Source of the DNA: Lysobacter auxotrophicus
GTDB lineage: Bacteria; Pseudomonadota; Gammaproteobacteria; Xanthomonadales; Xanthomonadaceae
Reading direction: 5' to 3'
Assembly (NCBI RefSeq): GCF_027924565.1
Contig: NZ_AP027041.1
Span: forward strand, 992,001-1,056,000
DNA length: 64,000 nucleotides
In this document: piece by piece, positions 1 through 10,575 of the stretch
Layout of the letters: each line of letters starts with the position of its first letter
Position numbering within the stretch: position 1 is the stretch's first letter
Translations under genes and position numbers: made by a program
Notes under the pieces: model-generated
Databases searched by the model: none
What the model was told of the DNA's origin: nothing
Seen by the model: only the letters and a program-made list of their open reading frames with translations

Positions 1-35
1 ACGTGCCGGCGCTGTGCCGGGAGGTGCGCGCATGA
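1..35 (+). CDS. 3' end of an upstream gene (partial)
   Basis: An open frame enters from the left edge and ends at a TGA at 33-35. It overlaps the ATG of the next gene (32-34) in an ATGA arrangement. That overlap is the usual sign of a translationally coupled upstream gene, probably in the same ubiquinone operon. Only about ten codons are visible, so the product cannot be named and the frame itself is an inference. Confidence 0.3.
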   Translation, partial: VPALCREVRA

Positions 36-1225
36 GCCGCCGCGGATCCGGACTCGATGTCGTCGTCGTCGGCGCCGGTGTCGTCGGTGCAGCCGCCGCG
101 CTGGCCTTCGCGCGCGATGGACTGCAGGTTGCGCTGGTGGAAACGCGGCAGCCGCCCGCATGGCAGCCGTTGCCGATCGATTCCGATCGCATCGACCTGC
201 GCGTGTACGCATTCGCGCCCGACAACGCGGCGCTGCTCGATGATCTCGGCATCTGGCGCCAAGTAAGCAACGCACGCGTGCAGCCCTATCGCGCGATGCG
301 CGTGTGGGATGCAGCCGGTGGCGGAGAGCTTGCCTTCGATGCCGATGCGTTCGGCCGGCGCGAACTGGGCTGGATCGTCGAACACGCGCTGCTCGTCGAC
401 CGCCTGTGGAATGCGTTGCCCGCCGCTGGAGTGCAGTTGCATTGCCCCGACAGCGTCGTATCGCTCGAACAGGACGACGCGGGCGCAACGGTGGGTCTGG
501 AGAGCGGGCTTTCGCTGCGTTCGAGGATTGTCGTGGCCGCCGATGGCGCGGAGTCGAAGCTGCGTTCGCTCGCCGGGATCGAGGCGTCGCGCCACGATTA
601 CGGGCAGCGCGGCCTGGTGGCGTTCGTCGAGAGCGAGCGGCCGCATCGGCAGACGTGCTGGCAGCGCTTCCTGCCAACCGGCCCGCTCGCCTTCCTGCCC
701 TTCGACGACGGGCACGTCAGCTCGATCGTCTGGACGCTGCCGGAGGTCGAAGCGCAGCGCCTGCTCGACGTCGACGACACGGCGTTCCTGCGCGAACTCG
801 ACAACGCGTTCGCCGGGACGCTCGGCGCGTCGAGGCGGGTATCACGACGTGCCGCGTTTCCGTTGCGCCTGCAGCTTGCGCAATCGCTGGCGCAAGGCCG
901 TGTTGCCGTGATCGGCGATGCCGCGCACGCGGTGCATCCGCTCGCGGGGCAGGGCGTGAACCTGGGATTGCGCGACGTGGCGACGCTGCGGCGCACGCTG
1001 GTCGATGCGCGGTCGCGTGGGCTGGACCTCGCCGCGCGCCTGCCGCGCTGGGCGCGCACGCAACGCAGCGAGAACGCGTTGTCGGCGCATGCCTTCGACG
1101 GCATCAACCGGTTGTTCTCGAACGATTCGATCACCGCGACGCTGCTGCGCGGTCCGCTGCTGGGGCTGGCGGGAAAGCTGCCGCCGCTCACGCACGCCTT
1201 CTGGCGTCACGCGGCCGGACAATAA
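32..1225 (+). CDS. UbiH/UbiF/COQ6-family FAD-dependent ubiquinone hydroxylase
   Basis: A 397-residue flavoprotein monooxygenase of the family that hydroxylates the aromatic ring of ubiquinone precursors. The FAD-binding GxGxxG is at residues 14-19. A central ADG motif and the C-terminal family signature GDAAHAVHPLAGQG are both present. The ATG at 32 is preferred over a GTG at 14 because a GGGAGG ribosome site lies about 7 bases before it. The family members UbiH, UbiF and UbiI hydroxylate different ring carbons and cannot be separated from motifs alone, so no symbol is given. The ATGA overlap with an upstream frame suggests an operon. A strong terminator follows directly. Confidence 0.9.
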   Translation: MSRRGSGLDVVVVGAGVVGAAAALAFARDGLQVALVETRQPPAWQPLPIDSDRIDLRVYAFAPDNAALLDDLGIWRQVSNARVQPYRAMRVWDAAGGGELAFDADAFGRRELGWIVEHALLVDRLWNALPAAGVQLHCPDSVVSLEQDDAGATVGLESGLSLRSRIVVAADGAESKLRSLAGIEASRHDYGQRGLVAFVESERPHRQTCWQRFLPTGPLAFLPFDDGHVSSIVWTLPEVEAQRLLDVDDTAFLRELDNAFAGTLGASRRVSRRAAFPLRLQLAQSLAQGRVAVIGDAAHAVHPLAGQGVNLGLRDVATLRRTLVDARSRGLDLAARLPRWARTQRSENALSAHAFDGINRLFSNDSITATLLRGPLLGLAGKLPPLTHAFWRHAAGQ

Positions 1226-1226
1226 A

Positions 1227-1257
1227 GCGAACCCCTCCCGGGCCGGGAGGGGTTCGC
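1227..1257. terminator. bidirectional hairpin terminator
   Basis: A perfect 13-bp stem (1227-1239 with 1245-1257) and a five-base loop lie between the convergent hydroxylase and EF-hand genes, starting two bases after the hydroxylase stop. There is no clear T tract on either side. Confidence 0.75.
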
Positions 1258-1279
1258 CATCGCCTGCGGTTTCGAGGAA

Positions 1280-1978
1280 TCACTTACCGCCGGCAAGCTC
1301 GGCCTTGCTGATGCGACCGTCGCGGTTGGCGTCGATCGAGTTGAAGTCCGCGGTGAGCGTCGTCTCGGACTTGACCTCGGCACGTGTCAGGTTGCCATCG
1401 TGATTGGCGTCGAGCGAGTCGAAGTTCACCTTGTTGGCGAGCGTCGAGCTCGGCGTGCTGGACGTCGCGTTGACTTCCTGCTGCGTCGGCGTGCTCGTCG
1501 TGGTGGCGCCGGTCGTGGTCGAGGTCGTCGGACGGGCCGGTGGCGGATTGGCCGACTGGGCCGCCGCATCCGCGGCGTCCTGCGCCTGCAGGCTGGCATC
1601 ACCGGCCGCGGCGGCAGCCTGACGCGCCTCGGCCGCCGGGATCGCCGGGTTGGCCGCAGCCTGCGCCGCCGAGTGCGCGTCGTGCGCCGTATGCGATGCG
1701 TTCGTCGCCTTGTTGGCGGCGCGCTGCGCCTCGTCGGCCTGCTGGTGCGTGGTGGTGTATCCGCCAGTCGTCATCTTGGTCGCGTCGCGTGCGCTCTGCG
1801 CGGCATCGCGCGCGGTTTCCGCTTCAGCGGTCGCCGCCTGCGCCGCGGCTTCGGCCTGCTGCTGCGACTTCGCCGGCTGCGCCTGCGTGCGCTCGGCAGC
1901 CGCAGGGCCTGCAAGGGCCATCGTCGCGACGATCGCGGCCGCCAGCAGCTTCGGGGAAAGAACATGCGCTGATTTCAT
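1280..1978 (-). CDS. secreted EF-hand protein with alanine-rich helical domain
   Basis: A 232-residue protein. Residues 1-28 look like a Sec signal peptide ending in AGPAAA. Residues 38-145 are extremely Ala/Gln/Glu-rich and likely form a long helix or coiled coil. A Thr/Ser/Pro linker follows (about 147-180). Two canonical calcium-binding loops close the protein: DANHDGNLTRAE (190-201) and DANRDGRISKAE (216-227). Loop positions 1, 3, 5 and 12 carry Asp/Asn and Glu, so both look able to bind calcium. The start at MKSAHV is chosen because the upstream extension has no signal-peptide character. The partner or function is unknown; periplasmic or extracellular calcium sensing or structure is an inference. 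Confidence 0.8.
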   Translation of the reverse strand: MKSAHVLSPKLLAAAIVATMALAGPAAAERTQAQPAKSQQQAEAAAQAATAEAETARDAAQSARDATKMTTGGYTTTHQQADEAQRAANKATNASHTAHDAHSAAQAAANPAIPAAEARQAAAAAGDASLQAQDAADAAAQSANPPPARPTTSTTTGATTTSTPTQQEVNATSSTPSSTLANKVNFDSLDANHDGNLTRAEVKSETTLTADFNSIDANRDGRISKAELAGGK

Positions 1979-2099
1979 GGTGCGTCTCGCCTGTTGGGGT
2001 GGCGAGGCCGACGCTAGTCCCGCACGCATCAACCACAGGTAAATTCACGCCTGAATTCACGCGCCGGCGCGCGCAATGTTCACCGACGTGACAGCGGCG

Positions 2100-3170
2100 T
2101 CAGCATAAACGCCCGGTGGCGAATACCGTGATCTCTTCGCGGTCGTGGTAGAGCTGGCGCGCGCGTACCTGCAGCGGTTTCCCGGCGCGTTCCTCGAACA
2201 GCGACAGGCATAGACGCGTCTCGTCCCAGCGCTTCTTCATCGGAAGCTTGAGGTTGAAGATCGCGTGCCGGCACCAGCCCTCGCGGAACCACGTGCCCAT
2301 CCGCTCGGCGACGCGGCGCGGCTGCTCGACCATGTCGCAGACCATCCAGTCCAGCGGTGCGCGCGGATGCCAGTGGAAACCGTCCTCGCGCAGGTGCTCG
2401 ACGCGGCCGCTTTCCAACAGCTTGTCCTGCAGCGGTCCGTTGTCGACGGAGATCACGCGCAATCCCTGGCGCATCAACACCCAGCTCCAGCCGCCGGGCG
2501 CCGCGCCGAGGTCCGCGCCGCGCATGCCGTCGCGGAACAGGCGTTCGCGTTCCTTCTCGCTCATCAGCACCATCAGCGCTTCCTCGAGCTTCAGCGCGGA
2601 ACGGCTCGGCGCATCGGCATGCATGCGCAAACGCGGAATGCCCAGCGGCCACGGCGCGCTGTCGCCCGCTTCGCCGATGGCGAGCAGCACGTGGTCGCCG
2701 GAAAGGAACACGACATGCAGGCGGGACTTGCGCGAATCGTCGAACTGCGTGAGCCAGCCGCCCTTGCGCAGCACGGGGCGAAGCGCGTTGCCGAAGGCGC
2801 GCGCCAGGCCGGCCAGCGGCTTGGCTTCGTCGGAATCGGGATGCTCGACCCACAACTCGCCGAAGGTGTAGGTGTTGCCGAGCGTCGCTTCGAGCGCGCG
2901 CAGGATCGGCGTGATGCGGTCCTTCGGATCCAGGCCGCGCAGCTCGGCGAAACGCGCAAGCTTCTGCCGCGCGAAGATGAGCGAATCGAACGGCATTGCG
3001 CGCGTCAGCGCGCCGGCGTCGGCGCCGAGGAATTCCACGTAGCCGCTGTTGCGATCGGTACGCGCGTAGCCGGGATGGCCGGCGAGCGCCGCGCGCTCGC
3101 CCAGTTCGGCCGCGAGTTCGGGCTCGAAGCCGGGGCGGCAATAGCAGAGCAGGGCGTCGGCCGGGATCAT
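2100..3170 (-). CDS. rlmM: 23S rRNA C2498 2'-O-ribose methyltransferase RlmM
   Basis: A 356-residue SAM-dependent methyltransferase that modifies C2498 of 23S rRNA. The N-terminal ALLCYCRPGFEPELAAEL segment matches the family's THUMP-like start. The central GADLGAAPGGWSW is the SAM-binding motif of RrmJ-like ribose methyltransferases. VCDMVEQP supplies the acidic motif, and a Lys in NLKLPMKKRW fits the catalytic tetrad. The ATG at 3170 is preferred to one at 3212, which would run into the upstream deaminase gene. It is the last gene of a four-gene minus-strand run glnS-lipoprotein-deaminase-rlmM. Confidence 0.92.
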   Translation of the reverse strand: MIPADALLCYCRPGFEPELAAELGERAALAGHPGYARTDRNSGYVEFLGADAGALTRAMPFDSLIFARQKLARFAELRGLDPKDRITPILRALEATLGNTYTFGELWVEHPDSDEAKPLAGLARAFGNALRPVLRKGGWLTQFDDSRKSRLHVVFLSGDHVLLAIGEAGDSAPWPLGIPRLRMHADAPSRSALKLEEALMVLMSEKERERLFRDGMRGADLGAAPGGWSWVLMRQGLRVISVDNGPLQDKLLESGRVEHLREDGFHWHPRAPLDWMVCDMVEQPRRVAERMGTWFREGWCRHAIFNLKLPMKKRWDETRLCLSLFEERAGKPLQVRARQLYHDREEITVFATGRLC

Positions 3171-3183
3171 GTCGCTGCGGTCG

Positions 3184-3759
3184 TCAGTAGCGCTCGCCGC
3201 CGGACTCGCCATATGCGCGCAGCACGTCGCGTGCGAGGTCGCGATGCACGTCGCGCACGACTTCGATGCCGCGGCGTTCGAGTTCGCCGATCCAGTCCGC
3301 GGGCAGCGGGCCTTCGTCGAATTCGGTCAGCGTTTCCACGTCCTCGCTGCGCGCGCCGATGACCAGGCGGTCGATGCCGGCCCAGATCGTCGCGCCGTAG
3401 CACTGGCAGCACGGCTGCGACGAGGTCGCCAGCGTGATCGGGCCGAGACGCTCGCCGATCGCGTCCTCGTTGAGCCGCGCGCGCTGCGTGCGCTGCTGCG
3501 CGAGCATGTAGGCCATCGTCTCGGCGTGCGCGAGCGAGCACGTATGCGGCAGCACGCGGTTCACGCCGATCGAGATGATGCGCTCGTCCGGCCCGAACAC
3601 CGCCGCGCCGAACGGCCCGCCGCTGCCGGCTTCGATGTTCATGCGCGACAAGGCGATGGCGAGCTCGACCTTCGCGGCGTCGCCGACGTAGAGGCGTTGC
3701 GTATCGACCGATTCGTGGACCCAGGCGGGCAGGGTGAGGTGAACCTGCGCGTAGAGCAT
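3184..3759 (-). CDS. CMP/dCMP-deaminase-fold nucleoside deaminase
   Basis: A 191-residue zinc hydrolase of the cytidine-deaminase superfamily. The zinc-site and proton-shuttle motif H78-A79-E80 and the P116-C117-x-x-C120 motif are both intact. The family includes guanine deaminase, tRNA adenosine deaminase and tRNA-guanine-related enzymes. The sequence is closer in layout to guanine/nucleoside deaminases than to TadA, but the substrate cannot be assigned. The start codon overlaps the lipoprotein stop by one base (TGATG), which argues for translational coupling. Confidence 0.82.
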   Translation of the reverse strand: MLYAQVHLTLPAWVHESVDTQRLYVGDAAKVELAIALSRMNIEAGSGGPFGAAVFGPDERIISIGVNRVLPHTCSLAHAETMAYMLAQQRTQRARLNEDAIGERLGPITLATSSQPCCQCYGATIWAGIDRLVIGARSEDVETLTEFDEGPLPADWIGELERRGIEVVRDVHRDLARDVLRAYGESGGERY

Positions 3760-4211
3760 CAGTGCACCATCTCCACTTGGGCGATCTTGTCCTTGCATTG
3801 GCCCTGCACGCACTGGCAGCCGTCGATGGGCTTGAAGCCGCATACCGACATCATGCCCTTGCGCGCGCATTCGGCCTTGACGCCAGCCGGATCGGTCGGG
3901 CTGTTCGCGTTGACACACGCGGGCTTGGCGCCACAGCAGTTGCCGACGTTCTTCACCGCGCAGTCCGAATCGGTCTTGCAGGCGAAGTCGAGCTTCACGG
4001 GCGTGCCCGCGGTGCGCTCCTTCGGCGCGGGCTCCGGCGCGCGTGCGCGCGTCGGCTGCGCGGCCGCCTGCGCATCGTCGGCCGCCGACGGGGCGGCTTG
4101 AACATCGCTCGCCGCCGGGACGGCCGCTTGCGCGCCTTCATGCGACGGCGCGGCGCACGCGGCGAGCGCGAGCAGGGACGTAACCAGCAGTGCGGTCAGC
4201 AGGCGGCGCAT
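3759..4211 (-). CDS. cysteine-rich lipoprotein
   Basis: A 150-residue predicted lipoprotein. The lipobox is L16-A17-A18-C19. An Ala/Pro-rich linker (about 20-75) leads to a compact C-terminal domain with ten or more cysteines, including DSDC, GNCCG, CVNA, CARK, VCGF and CQCVQGQC, probably disulfide-bonded in the periplasm. The ATG at 4211 has an AAGGAG site 6 bases upstream, so the longer form from 4235 is rejected. It lies 20 bases after glnS and overlaps the deaminase start by one base. I do not recognise a function. The spacing resembles small eukaryotic-like protease-inhibitor or whey-acidic domains, but that is only an impression. Confidence 0.75.
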   Translation of the reverse strand: MRRLLTALLVTSLLALAACAAPSHEGAQAAVPAASDVQAAPSAADDAQAAAQPTRARAPEPAPKERTAGTPVKLDFACKTDSDCAVKNVGNCCGAKPACVNANSPTDPAGVKAECARKGMMSVCGFKPIDGCQCVQGQCKDKIAQVEMVH

Positions 4212-4231
4212 GGCGTGCTCCTTCGCGTTGT

Positions 4232-5998
<1,767 letters not shown>

Positions 5999-6140
5999 GC
6001 TTGAAGCCGGGAGCGGGTAAGACCGGCAAGTTTAGCCGGTGCGGCCGGTCCCCGCCGTCATCTCAGCGGCGGCGAACGCCGCGAGCCGCTCGTTCAGGCC
6101 CGGCGTATGCTGGCGCAAGCCTCTCCCCCGGAGCATCGCA

Positions 6141-6416
6141 ATGAAAATCGTCTACCAGGCCGCGAACCTCATCGACGCCCACCTCGTGCGGCACGCGCTG
6201 GAGGCGGGGGAAATCCCCGTCTTCCTGCAGGGCGAGGCGCTGACGGGCGGCATGGGCGAGCTGCCGCTGTTCGGGGCCATCCTGGTGTGCGTGCCCGACG
6301 TGATCTGGCCGCAGGCGAAGGAGATCGTCGACGCATTGCCGCTGAACCAGCCCGTCGAGCCGCTGGCCGACGACGATGCGGCCCCGGATTCTTCGCAGGG
6401 CTGGCTTCCGGCCTGA
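6141..6416 (+). CDS. DUF2007 domain protein
   Basis: A 91-residue protein beginning MKIVYQAANLIDAHLVRHAL, the hallmark of the DUF2007 putative signal-transducing family. The family has a small PII-like alpha/beta fold with a GGMGELP turn. A GGAG site precedes the ATG at 6141. The C-terminal 20 residues are acidic and probably disordered. It lies 47 bases before apt and may be co-transcribed with it. The biochemical role of the family is not established. Confidence 0.85.
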   Translation: MKIVYQAANLIDAHLVRHALEAGEIPVFLQGEALTGGMGELPLFGAILVCVPDVIWPQAKEIVDALPLNQPVEPLADDDAAPDSSQGWLPA

Positions 6417-6463
6417 ACGGCGCTTTCCGGTATCGTGACCGGCCGTTTCGCGGACCTCGCGCC

Positions 6464-6985
6464 ATGTCCTTCGATTTCGATTCCCTGATCCGCGCCGTCG
6501 CGGATTTCCCCAAGCCCGGCGTCACCTTTCGCGACGTCACCCCGTTGCTGGCCGACGCGGGCGGTTTCGCGCGCTGCATCGACGCGATGGCCGAGCCGTG
6601 GCAGGGCAGCGAGGTGCAGGCCGTGTGCGGCATCGAATCGCGCGGCTTCATCTTCGGCGCGGCGCTCGCGCAGAAACTGCACGCGGGTTTCGTCCCGCTG
6701 CGCAAGCCGGGGAAGCTGCCGCCGCCGCTGGTCGAGGTGGATTACGCGCTGGAATACGGCACCGATCGCCTGCAGGCGCGCAGCGACGCGCTGCGTCCGG
6801 GCGAGCGCACGCTGATCGTCGACGATGTGCTCGCCACGGGCGGCACGCTGGCGGCCGCGCGCGAGCTGGTCGAGAAGCTCGGCGCGAACCTGGTCGGCGC
6901 GAGCGTGCTGATCGAACTGGATGCGTTGGGTGGGCGCGAACGCTGGGGCGCCGACGTGCGCCTGCATTCGTTGCTGCATTACTGA
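6464..6985 (+). CDS. apt: adenine phosphoribosyltransferase
   Basis: A 173-residue purine-salvage enzyme that joins adenine and PRPP to give AMP. The PRPP-binding motif TLIVDDVLATGGTLAAA is intact. The family blocks FPKPGVTFRDVTPLL and GIESRGFIFGAALA are also present. The start MSFDFDSL at 6464 gives the usual family length; an upstream extension in the same frame has shadow-like composition. No clear terminator follows, but a GTAG-headed palindrome lies in the gap to oxyR. Confidence 0.95.
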   Translation: MSFDFDSLIRAVADFPKPGVTFRDVTPLLADAGGFARCIDAMAEPWQGSEVQAVCGIESRGFIFGAALAQKLHAGFVPLRKPGKLPPPLVEVDYALEYGTDRLQARSDALRPGERTLIVDDVLATGGTLAAARELVEKLGANLVGASVLIELDALGGRERWGADVRLHSLLHY

Positions 6986-7017
6986 TCGTTCGACGCGGTC
7001 GACGCTGTTGTAGCTGT

Positions 7018-7052
7018 TGTAGCCCGGCTGCGCTTCGCTTACCCGGGCTACA
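7018..7052. repeat. GTAG-headed REP-like palindrome, short copy
   Basis: Outer arms TGTAGCCCGG (7018-7027) and CCGGGCTACA (7043-7052) are inverted around a core reading TGCGCTTCGCTTACC. The core and right arm match the larger palindrome at 19578-19655, so this looks like a copy that lost most of its left half. A degraded GTAG-type remnant continues to about 7100. It lies between the convergent apt and oxyR genes. Confidence 0.7.
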
Positions 7053-7095
7053 AAAACTACGCGACAAAAACCGGGCTGCTACTAAAGCCTGGCTA

Positions 7096-8031
7096 CTACA
7101 GCCGGCTGTCCTGCGACGGCGCCGGCTGCGGCGGCCGCAGCAACTGCTCGGGTAGCGAGCGGAATTGCGCCGCGAGCTGCTTCAGGAAATCGCCCATCGC
7201 CGAACTGCGGCGCCACACCATCGCGATCTGGCGATGCGGCGGGTTGCCGCGGAAACGCAGCAGGTGGATGTCGGGCGACGACGGCACCGGCGGCTGCACG
7301 GCGAGCACCGGCAGCAACGTGATGCCGACGCCGGCGGCGACCATCTGCCGCAGGGTTTCCAGGCTGGTGGCGCGGAAGCCGTCGCGCTCGTCGGCACCGG
7401 CCATGTGGCAGACATCCAGCGCCTGGTCGCGCAGGCAGTGGCCTTCCTCGAGCAGCAGCAGGTGCTGGTTGTCGAGGTCGCCCAGTTCCAGCGAATCCTG
7501 TTCGGCCATCGGATGCTGCTGCGGCACGGCCAGCAGGAACGGTTCGTCGAACAGCACTTCCACGTGCAACTGGTCGTCGTGGATCGGCAGCGCGAGCAGC
7601 CCCGCGTCGAGGCGGCCGTCGCGCAGACGCTGCAGGATCTGGTCGGTCTTCTCTTCGATCAGCAGCAGTTCCAGTCGCGGAAAACGTTGCCGCAAGCGCG
7701 GGACCACGTGCGGCAGCAGGTACGGGCCGAGCGTCGGGAACAGGCCCAGACGCACCGTTCCGGCTTCCGGGTCCTGGCTGCGCCGCGCGATTTCCGCCAT
7801 CTGTTCGACGTCGGCGATGACCTTGCGCGCGCGTTCGGCGACTTCGCGGCCGACCGGCGTGAGCATCACGCGGCGCGGCGCGCGTTCGACGAGCGCGACG
7901 CCGAGTTCGTCCTCGAGCTTCTTGATCTGGGTGGACAGCGTGGGCTGGCTGACGAAGCTCGCCGCCGCGGCGCGGCCGAAATGCTTGTGGTCGGCCAGGG
8001 CCACCAGGTACTTGAGATCGCGCAGGTTCAA
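7096..8031 (-). CDS. oxyR: hydrogen-peroxide-sensing LysR regulator OxyR
   Basis: A 311-residue LysR-type activator. The winged helix-turn-helix is at residues 1-60, with FVSQPTLSTQIKKLE as the recognition region. A substrate-binding-like domain follows from about 90. The redox-active pair is C199 (EEGHC) and C208 (LDVC), at the same positions as in E. coli OxyR. Peroxide oxidises these to a disulfide and switches on target promoters. It is the third gene of the ahpC-ahpF-oxyR series on this strand, the order described for Xanthomonas, and a candidate OxyR operator lies before ahpC. Confidence 0.96.
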   Translation of the reverse strand: MNLRDLKYLVALADHKHFGRAAAASFVSQPTLSTQIKKLEDELGVALVERAPRRVMLTPVGREVAERARKVIADVEQMAEIARRSQDPEAGTVRLGLFPTLGPYLLPHVVPRLRQRFPRLELLLIEEKTDQILQRLRDGRLDAGLLALPIHDDQLHVEVLFDEPFLLAVPQQHPMAEQDSLELGDLDNQHLLLLEEGHCLRDQALDVCHMAGADERDGFRATSLETLRQMVAAGVGITLLPVLAVQPPVPSSPDIHLLRFRGNPPHRQIAMVWRRSSAMGDFLKQLAAQFRSLPEQLLRPPQPAPSQDSRL

Positions 8032-8133
8032 GGCGGTTCCCTCGCGTCGATGACTGCGTGGAGGCGGCGTGTCGGGTGAAGCATCAACCCCGCGCCCCCC
8101 GCCCGCAAGCGAGCGAAGGGCGCGTGGGTTTCG

Positions 8134-9720
8134 TCATGCAGCGGCGGCGGTGGCCTGGGCCGGTGCGCTGGTGCGGATGAGGTGGTCGAAGGCGCTCAGC
8201 GCCGCCTTCGAGCCTTCGCCCATCGCGATCACGATCTGCTTGAACGGCGTGGTCGTCGCGTCGCCGGCAGCGAAGACGCCCGGCACCGACGTGCGGCCGT
8301 GCGAATCGACTTCGATCTCGCCACGCGGCGACAGCGCCACCGAACCCTTCAGCCACTCGGTGTTGGGCAGCAGGCCGATCTGCACGAACACGCCTTCCAG
8401 GTCGATGCGGTGCGCGTCGCCCTCGATGCGGTCCTTGTAGACCAGGCCGGTGACCTTCTGGCCGTCGCCGAGCACTTCGGTCGTCTGGCCGCTGACGATC
8501 ACGTCCACGTTCTTCAGCGAACGCAGCTTGCGCTGCAGCACTTCGTCGGCGCGCAGCTGCGCATCGAACTCGATCAGCGTCACGTGCGCGACGATGCCGG
8601 CGAGGTCGATCGCGGCCTCGACGCCCGAATTGCCGCCGCCGATCACCGCCACGCGCTTGCCCTTGAACAGCGGACCGTCGCAGTGCGGGCAGTACGCCAC
8701 GCCCTTGTTCTTGTAGTCCTGCTCGCCGGGCACGTTCATCTGGCGCCAGCGCGCACCGGTCGACAGCACGACGCTGCGCGACTTCAGCGACGCGCCGTTC
8801 TCCAGCTGCACTTCGATCAGGCCGCCCGGCTCGCTGGCCGGAATCAGCTTGCTCGCGCGCTGCAGGTTCATGATGTCGACGTCGTACTCGCGAACGTGCT
8901 GTTCCAGCGCCGTGGCGAGCTTGGGGCCTTCGGTGTAGGTGACCGAGATGAAGTTCTCGATCGCCATCGTGTCCAGCACCTGGCCGCCGAAACGCTCGGC
9001 CGCCACGCCCGTGCGGATCCCCTTGCGCGCGGCGTAGATCGCCGCCGCGGCGCCAGCCGGGCCGCCGCCGATGACGAGCACGTCGAATGCGTCCTTGGCC
9101 CTGATCTTCTCGGCGTCGCGCGTTGATGCGCCGGTGTCGAGCTTGGCCATGATCTGTTCGATCGTCATGCGGCCCTGGTCGAACGGCTGGCCGTTGAGCA
9201 GCACGGTCGGCACCGACATGATCTGGCGCTGCTCGACTTCGTTCTGGAACAGGGCGCCGTCGATGGCGACGTGGTGGATGTTCGGGTTGATCACGCTCAT
9301 CAGGTTCAGCGCCTGCACCGTGTCCGGGCAGTTCTGGCACGAGAGCGAGAAATAGGTTTCGAAGTGGTATTCGCCTTCGAGGTCGCGCACCTGCTCCAGC
9401 AATTCCGGCGCGGCCTTGGACGGATGCCCGCCGACCTGCAGCAGGGCGAGCACGAGCGAGGTGAACTCGTGGCCCATCGGAATGCCGGCGAAGCGCACGC
9501 CCACATCGGTGCCGGCGCGGTTGATCGCGAACGACGGGCGGCGCGCGTCGTCGTCGCGACGCGAATAGGCGATCTTGTCCGACAGCGCGGCGATGTCCTG
9601 CAGCAGGCCTTCCAGCTCGCGCGACTTCTCGCCGTCATCGAGCGAGGCGACGAGCTCGATCGGCTGCGTGACCTTTTCGAGGTAGGCCTTCAACTGGGTC
9701 TTGAGATCGGCGTCCAACAT
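8134..9720 (-). CDS. ahpF: alkyl hydroperoxide reductase subunit F
   Basis: A 528-residue flavoprotein that passes electrons from NADH to AhpC. The N-terminal thioredoxin-like domain carries C128-x-x-C131. The FAD-binding GGGPAG is at 218-223. The thioredoxin-reductase-type active site is C344-P-H-C347, and a second GGGNSG dinucleotide motif follows. Length and domain order are those of full AhpF. The ATG at 9720 has a GGAG site 9 bases upstream; a longer frame to 9804 is unlikely. It sits 211 bases after ahpC and 102 bases before oxyR. Confidence 0.96.
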   Translation of the reverse strand: MLDADLKTQLKAYLEKVTQPIELVASLDDGEKSRELEGLLQDIAALSDKIAYSRRDDDARRPSFAINRAGTDVGVRFAGIPMGHEFTSLVLALLQVGGHPSKAAPELLEQVRDLEGEYHFETYFSLSCQNCPDTVQALNLMSVINPNIHHVAIDGALFQNEVEQRQIMSVPTVLLNGQPFDQGRMTIEQIMAKLDTGASTRDAEKIRAKDAFDVLVIGGGPAGAAAAIYAARKGIRTGVAAERFGGQVLDTMAIENFISVTYTEGPKLATALEQHVREYDVDIMNLQRASKLIPASEPGGLIEVQLENGASLKSRSVVLSTGARWRQMNVPGEQDYKNKGVAYCPHCDGPLFKGKRVAVIGGGNSGVEAAIDLAGIVAHVTLIEFDAQLRADEVLQRKLRSLKNVDVIVSGQTTEVLGDGQKVTGLVYKDRIEGDAHRIDLEGVFVQIGLLPNTEWLKGSVALSPRGEIEVDSHGRTSVPGVFAAGDATTTPFKQIVIAMGEGSKAALSAFDHLIRTSAPAQATAAAA

Positions 9721-9761
9721 GCGATGACTCCAATGCGTTTGGTGAGGGTGAACGCCGCGAG

Positions 9762-9795
9762 CGCCCGGGCGGAGGGAGGGAGAGAGGCCCGGGCG
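9762..9795. repeat. inverted repeat in the ahpC-ahpF gap
   Basis: CGCCCGGGC at 9762-9770 is mirrored by GCCCGGGCG at 9787-9795 around a purine-rich loop. A second stem (9857-9865 with 9883-9891) lies closer to ahpC. Together they could attenuate read-through from ahpC into ahpF, which would explain unequal expression of the two subunits. This is an inference from structure only. Confidence 0.5.
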
Positions 9796-9900
9796 TCGCG
9801 ACATTCGAAAGAGGCGGTCGATCCGACCGGATGGCCTCGCGACGGAGGCGTTGGAGCGGGGCGGCTGCGCGCTGCGCGGATCGCCGCCCCGTCCATGCCA

Positions 9901-9918
9901 CGCCCTGCTGGCAGGGCG
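9901..9918 (-). terminator. hairpin just after ahpC
   Basis: A perfect palindrome CGCCCTGC/GCAGGGCG begins 13 bases after the ahpC stop codon. There is no T tract, so it may be a 3'-stabilising or partial terminator rather than a full stop. Confidence 0.5.
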
Positions 9919-9931
9919 CGGCCTGCGGTCG

Positions 9932-10495
9932 TCAGATCTTGCCGACCAGGTCCAGCGACGGCTTCAGGGTCTGCTCGCCTTCCTTCCACTTGGCCGGGCA
10001 GACTTCGCCCGGATGCGCGGCGACGTACTGGGCGGCCTTGACCTTGCGCAGCAGCTCGCCCGCATCGCGGCCGATACCACCGGCGTTGATCTCGACGATC
10101 TGGATCTTGCCTTCCGGATCGATCACGAAGGTACCGCGATCGGCCAAGCCGGCTTCCTCGATCATCACGCCGAAGTTGCGGGTGATCACGCCCGTCGGAT
10201 CGCCGACCAGCGGGTACTGGATCTTCTTGATCGTGTCGGAGGTGTCGTGCCACGCCTTGTGCGTGAAGTGGGTGTCGGTCGACACGCCGTAGATCTCGAC
10301 GCCGAGCTTCTGGAATTCGGCGTAGTTGTCGGCGAGGTCGCCCAGCTCGGTCGGGCAGACGAAGGTGAAGTCGGCCGGGTAGAAGAACACGACGGACCAC
10401 TTGCCCTTCAGGTCGGCATTGGTGACTTCGATGAACTCGCCGTTCTTGTAGGCGGTGGCCTTGAACGGAAGGACTTCGGTGTTGATCAGCGACAT
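9932..10495 (-). CDS. ahpC: alkyl hydroperoxide reductase subunit C (peroxiredoxin)
   Basis: A 187-residue typical 2-Cys peroxiredoxin that reduces H2O2 and organic peroxides. The peroxidatic Cys is C47 in DFTFVCPTE. The resolving Cys is C166 in [10 protein letters not shown]. Both are intact and the length is standard. An AAGGA site lies 8 bases before the ATG. It is divergent from prmC, and a likely OxyR-controlled promoter fills the gap. AhpF (downstream) regenerates it using NADH. Confidence 0.98.
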   Translation of the reverse strand: MSLINTEVLPFKATAYKNGEFIEVTNADLKGKWSVVFFYPADFTFVCPTELGDLADNYAEFQKLGVEIYGVSTDTHFTHKAWHDTSDTIKKIQYPLVGDPTGVITRNFGVMIEEAGLADRGTFVIDPEGKIQIVEINAGGIGRDAGELLRKVKAAQYVAAHPGEVCPAKWKEGEQTLKPSLDLVGKI

Positions 10496-10546
10496 CAGGA
10501 TGATTCCTTTGGCTGGGTGGGTGAGGGGTGGAAAACCAGTGCGACT

Positions 10547-10575
10547 AGGTTAGGGTCGCCAATCCTATCCATCAA
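10547..10575 (-). promoter_or_regulatory. candidate ahpC promoter
   Basis: Read on the minus strand, TTGATG (10575-10570) and TAACCT (10552-10547) are separated by 17 bases. The -35 hexamer has four consensus bases and the -10 is weak, as expected for an activator-dependent promoter. The OxyR-like site abuts the -35 element. Confidence 0.45.
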
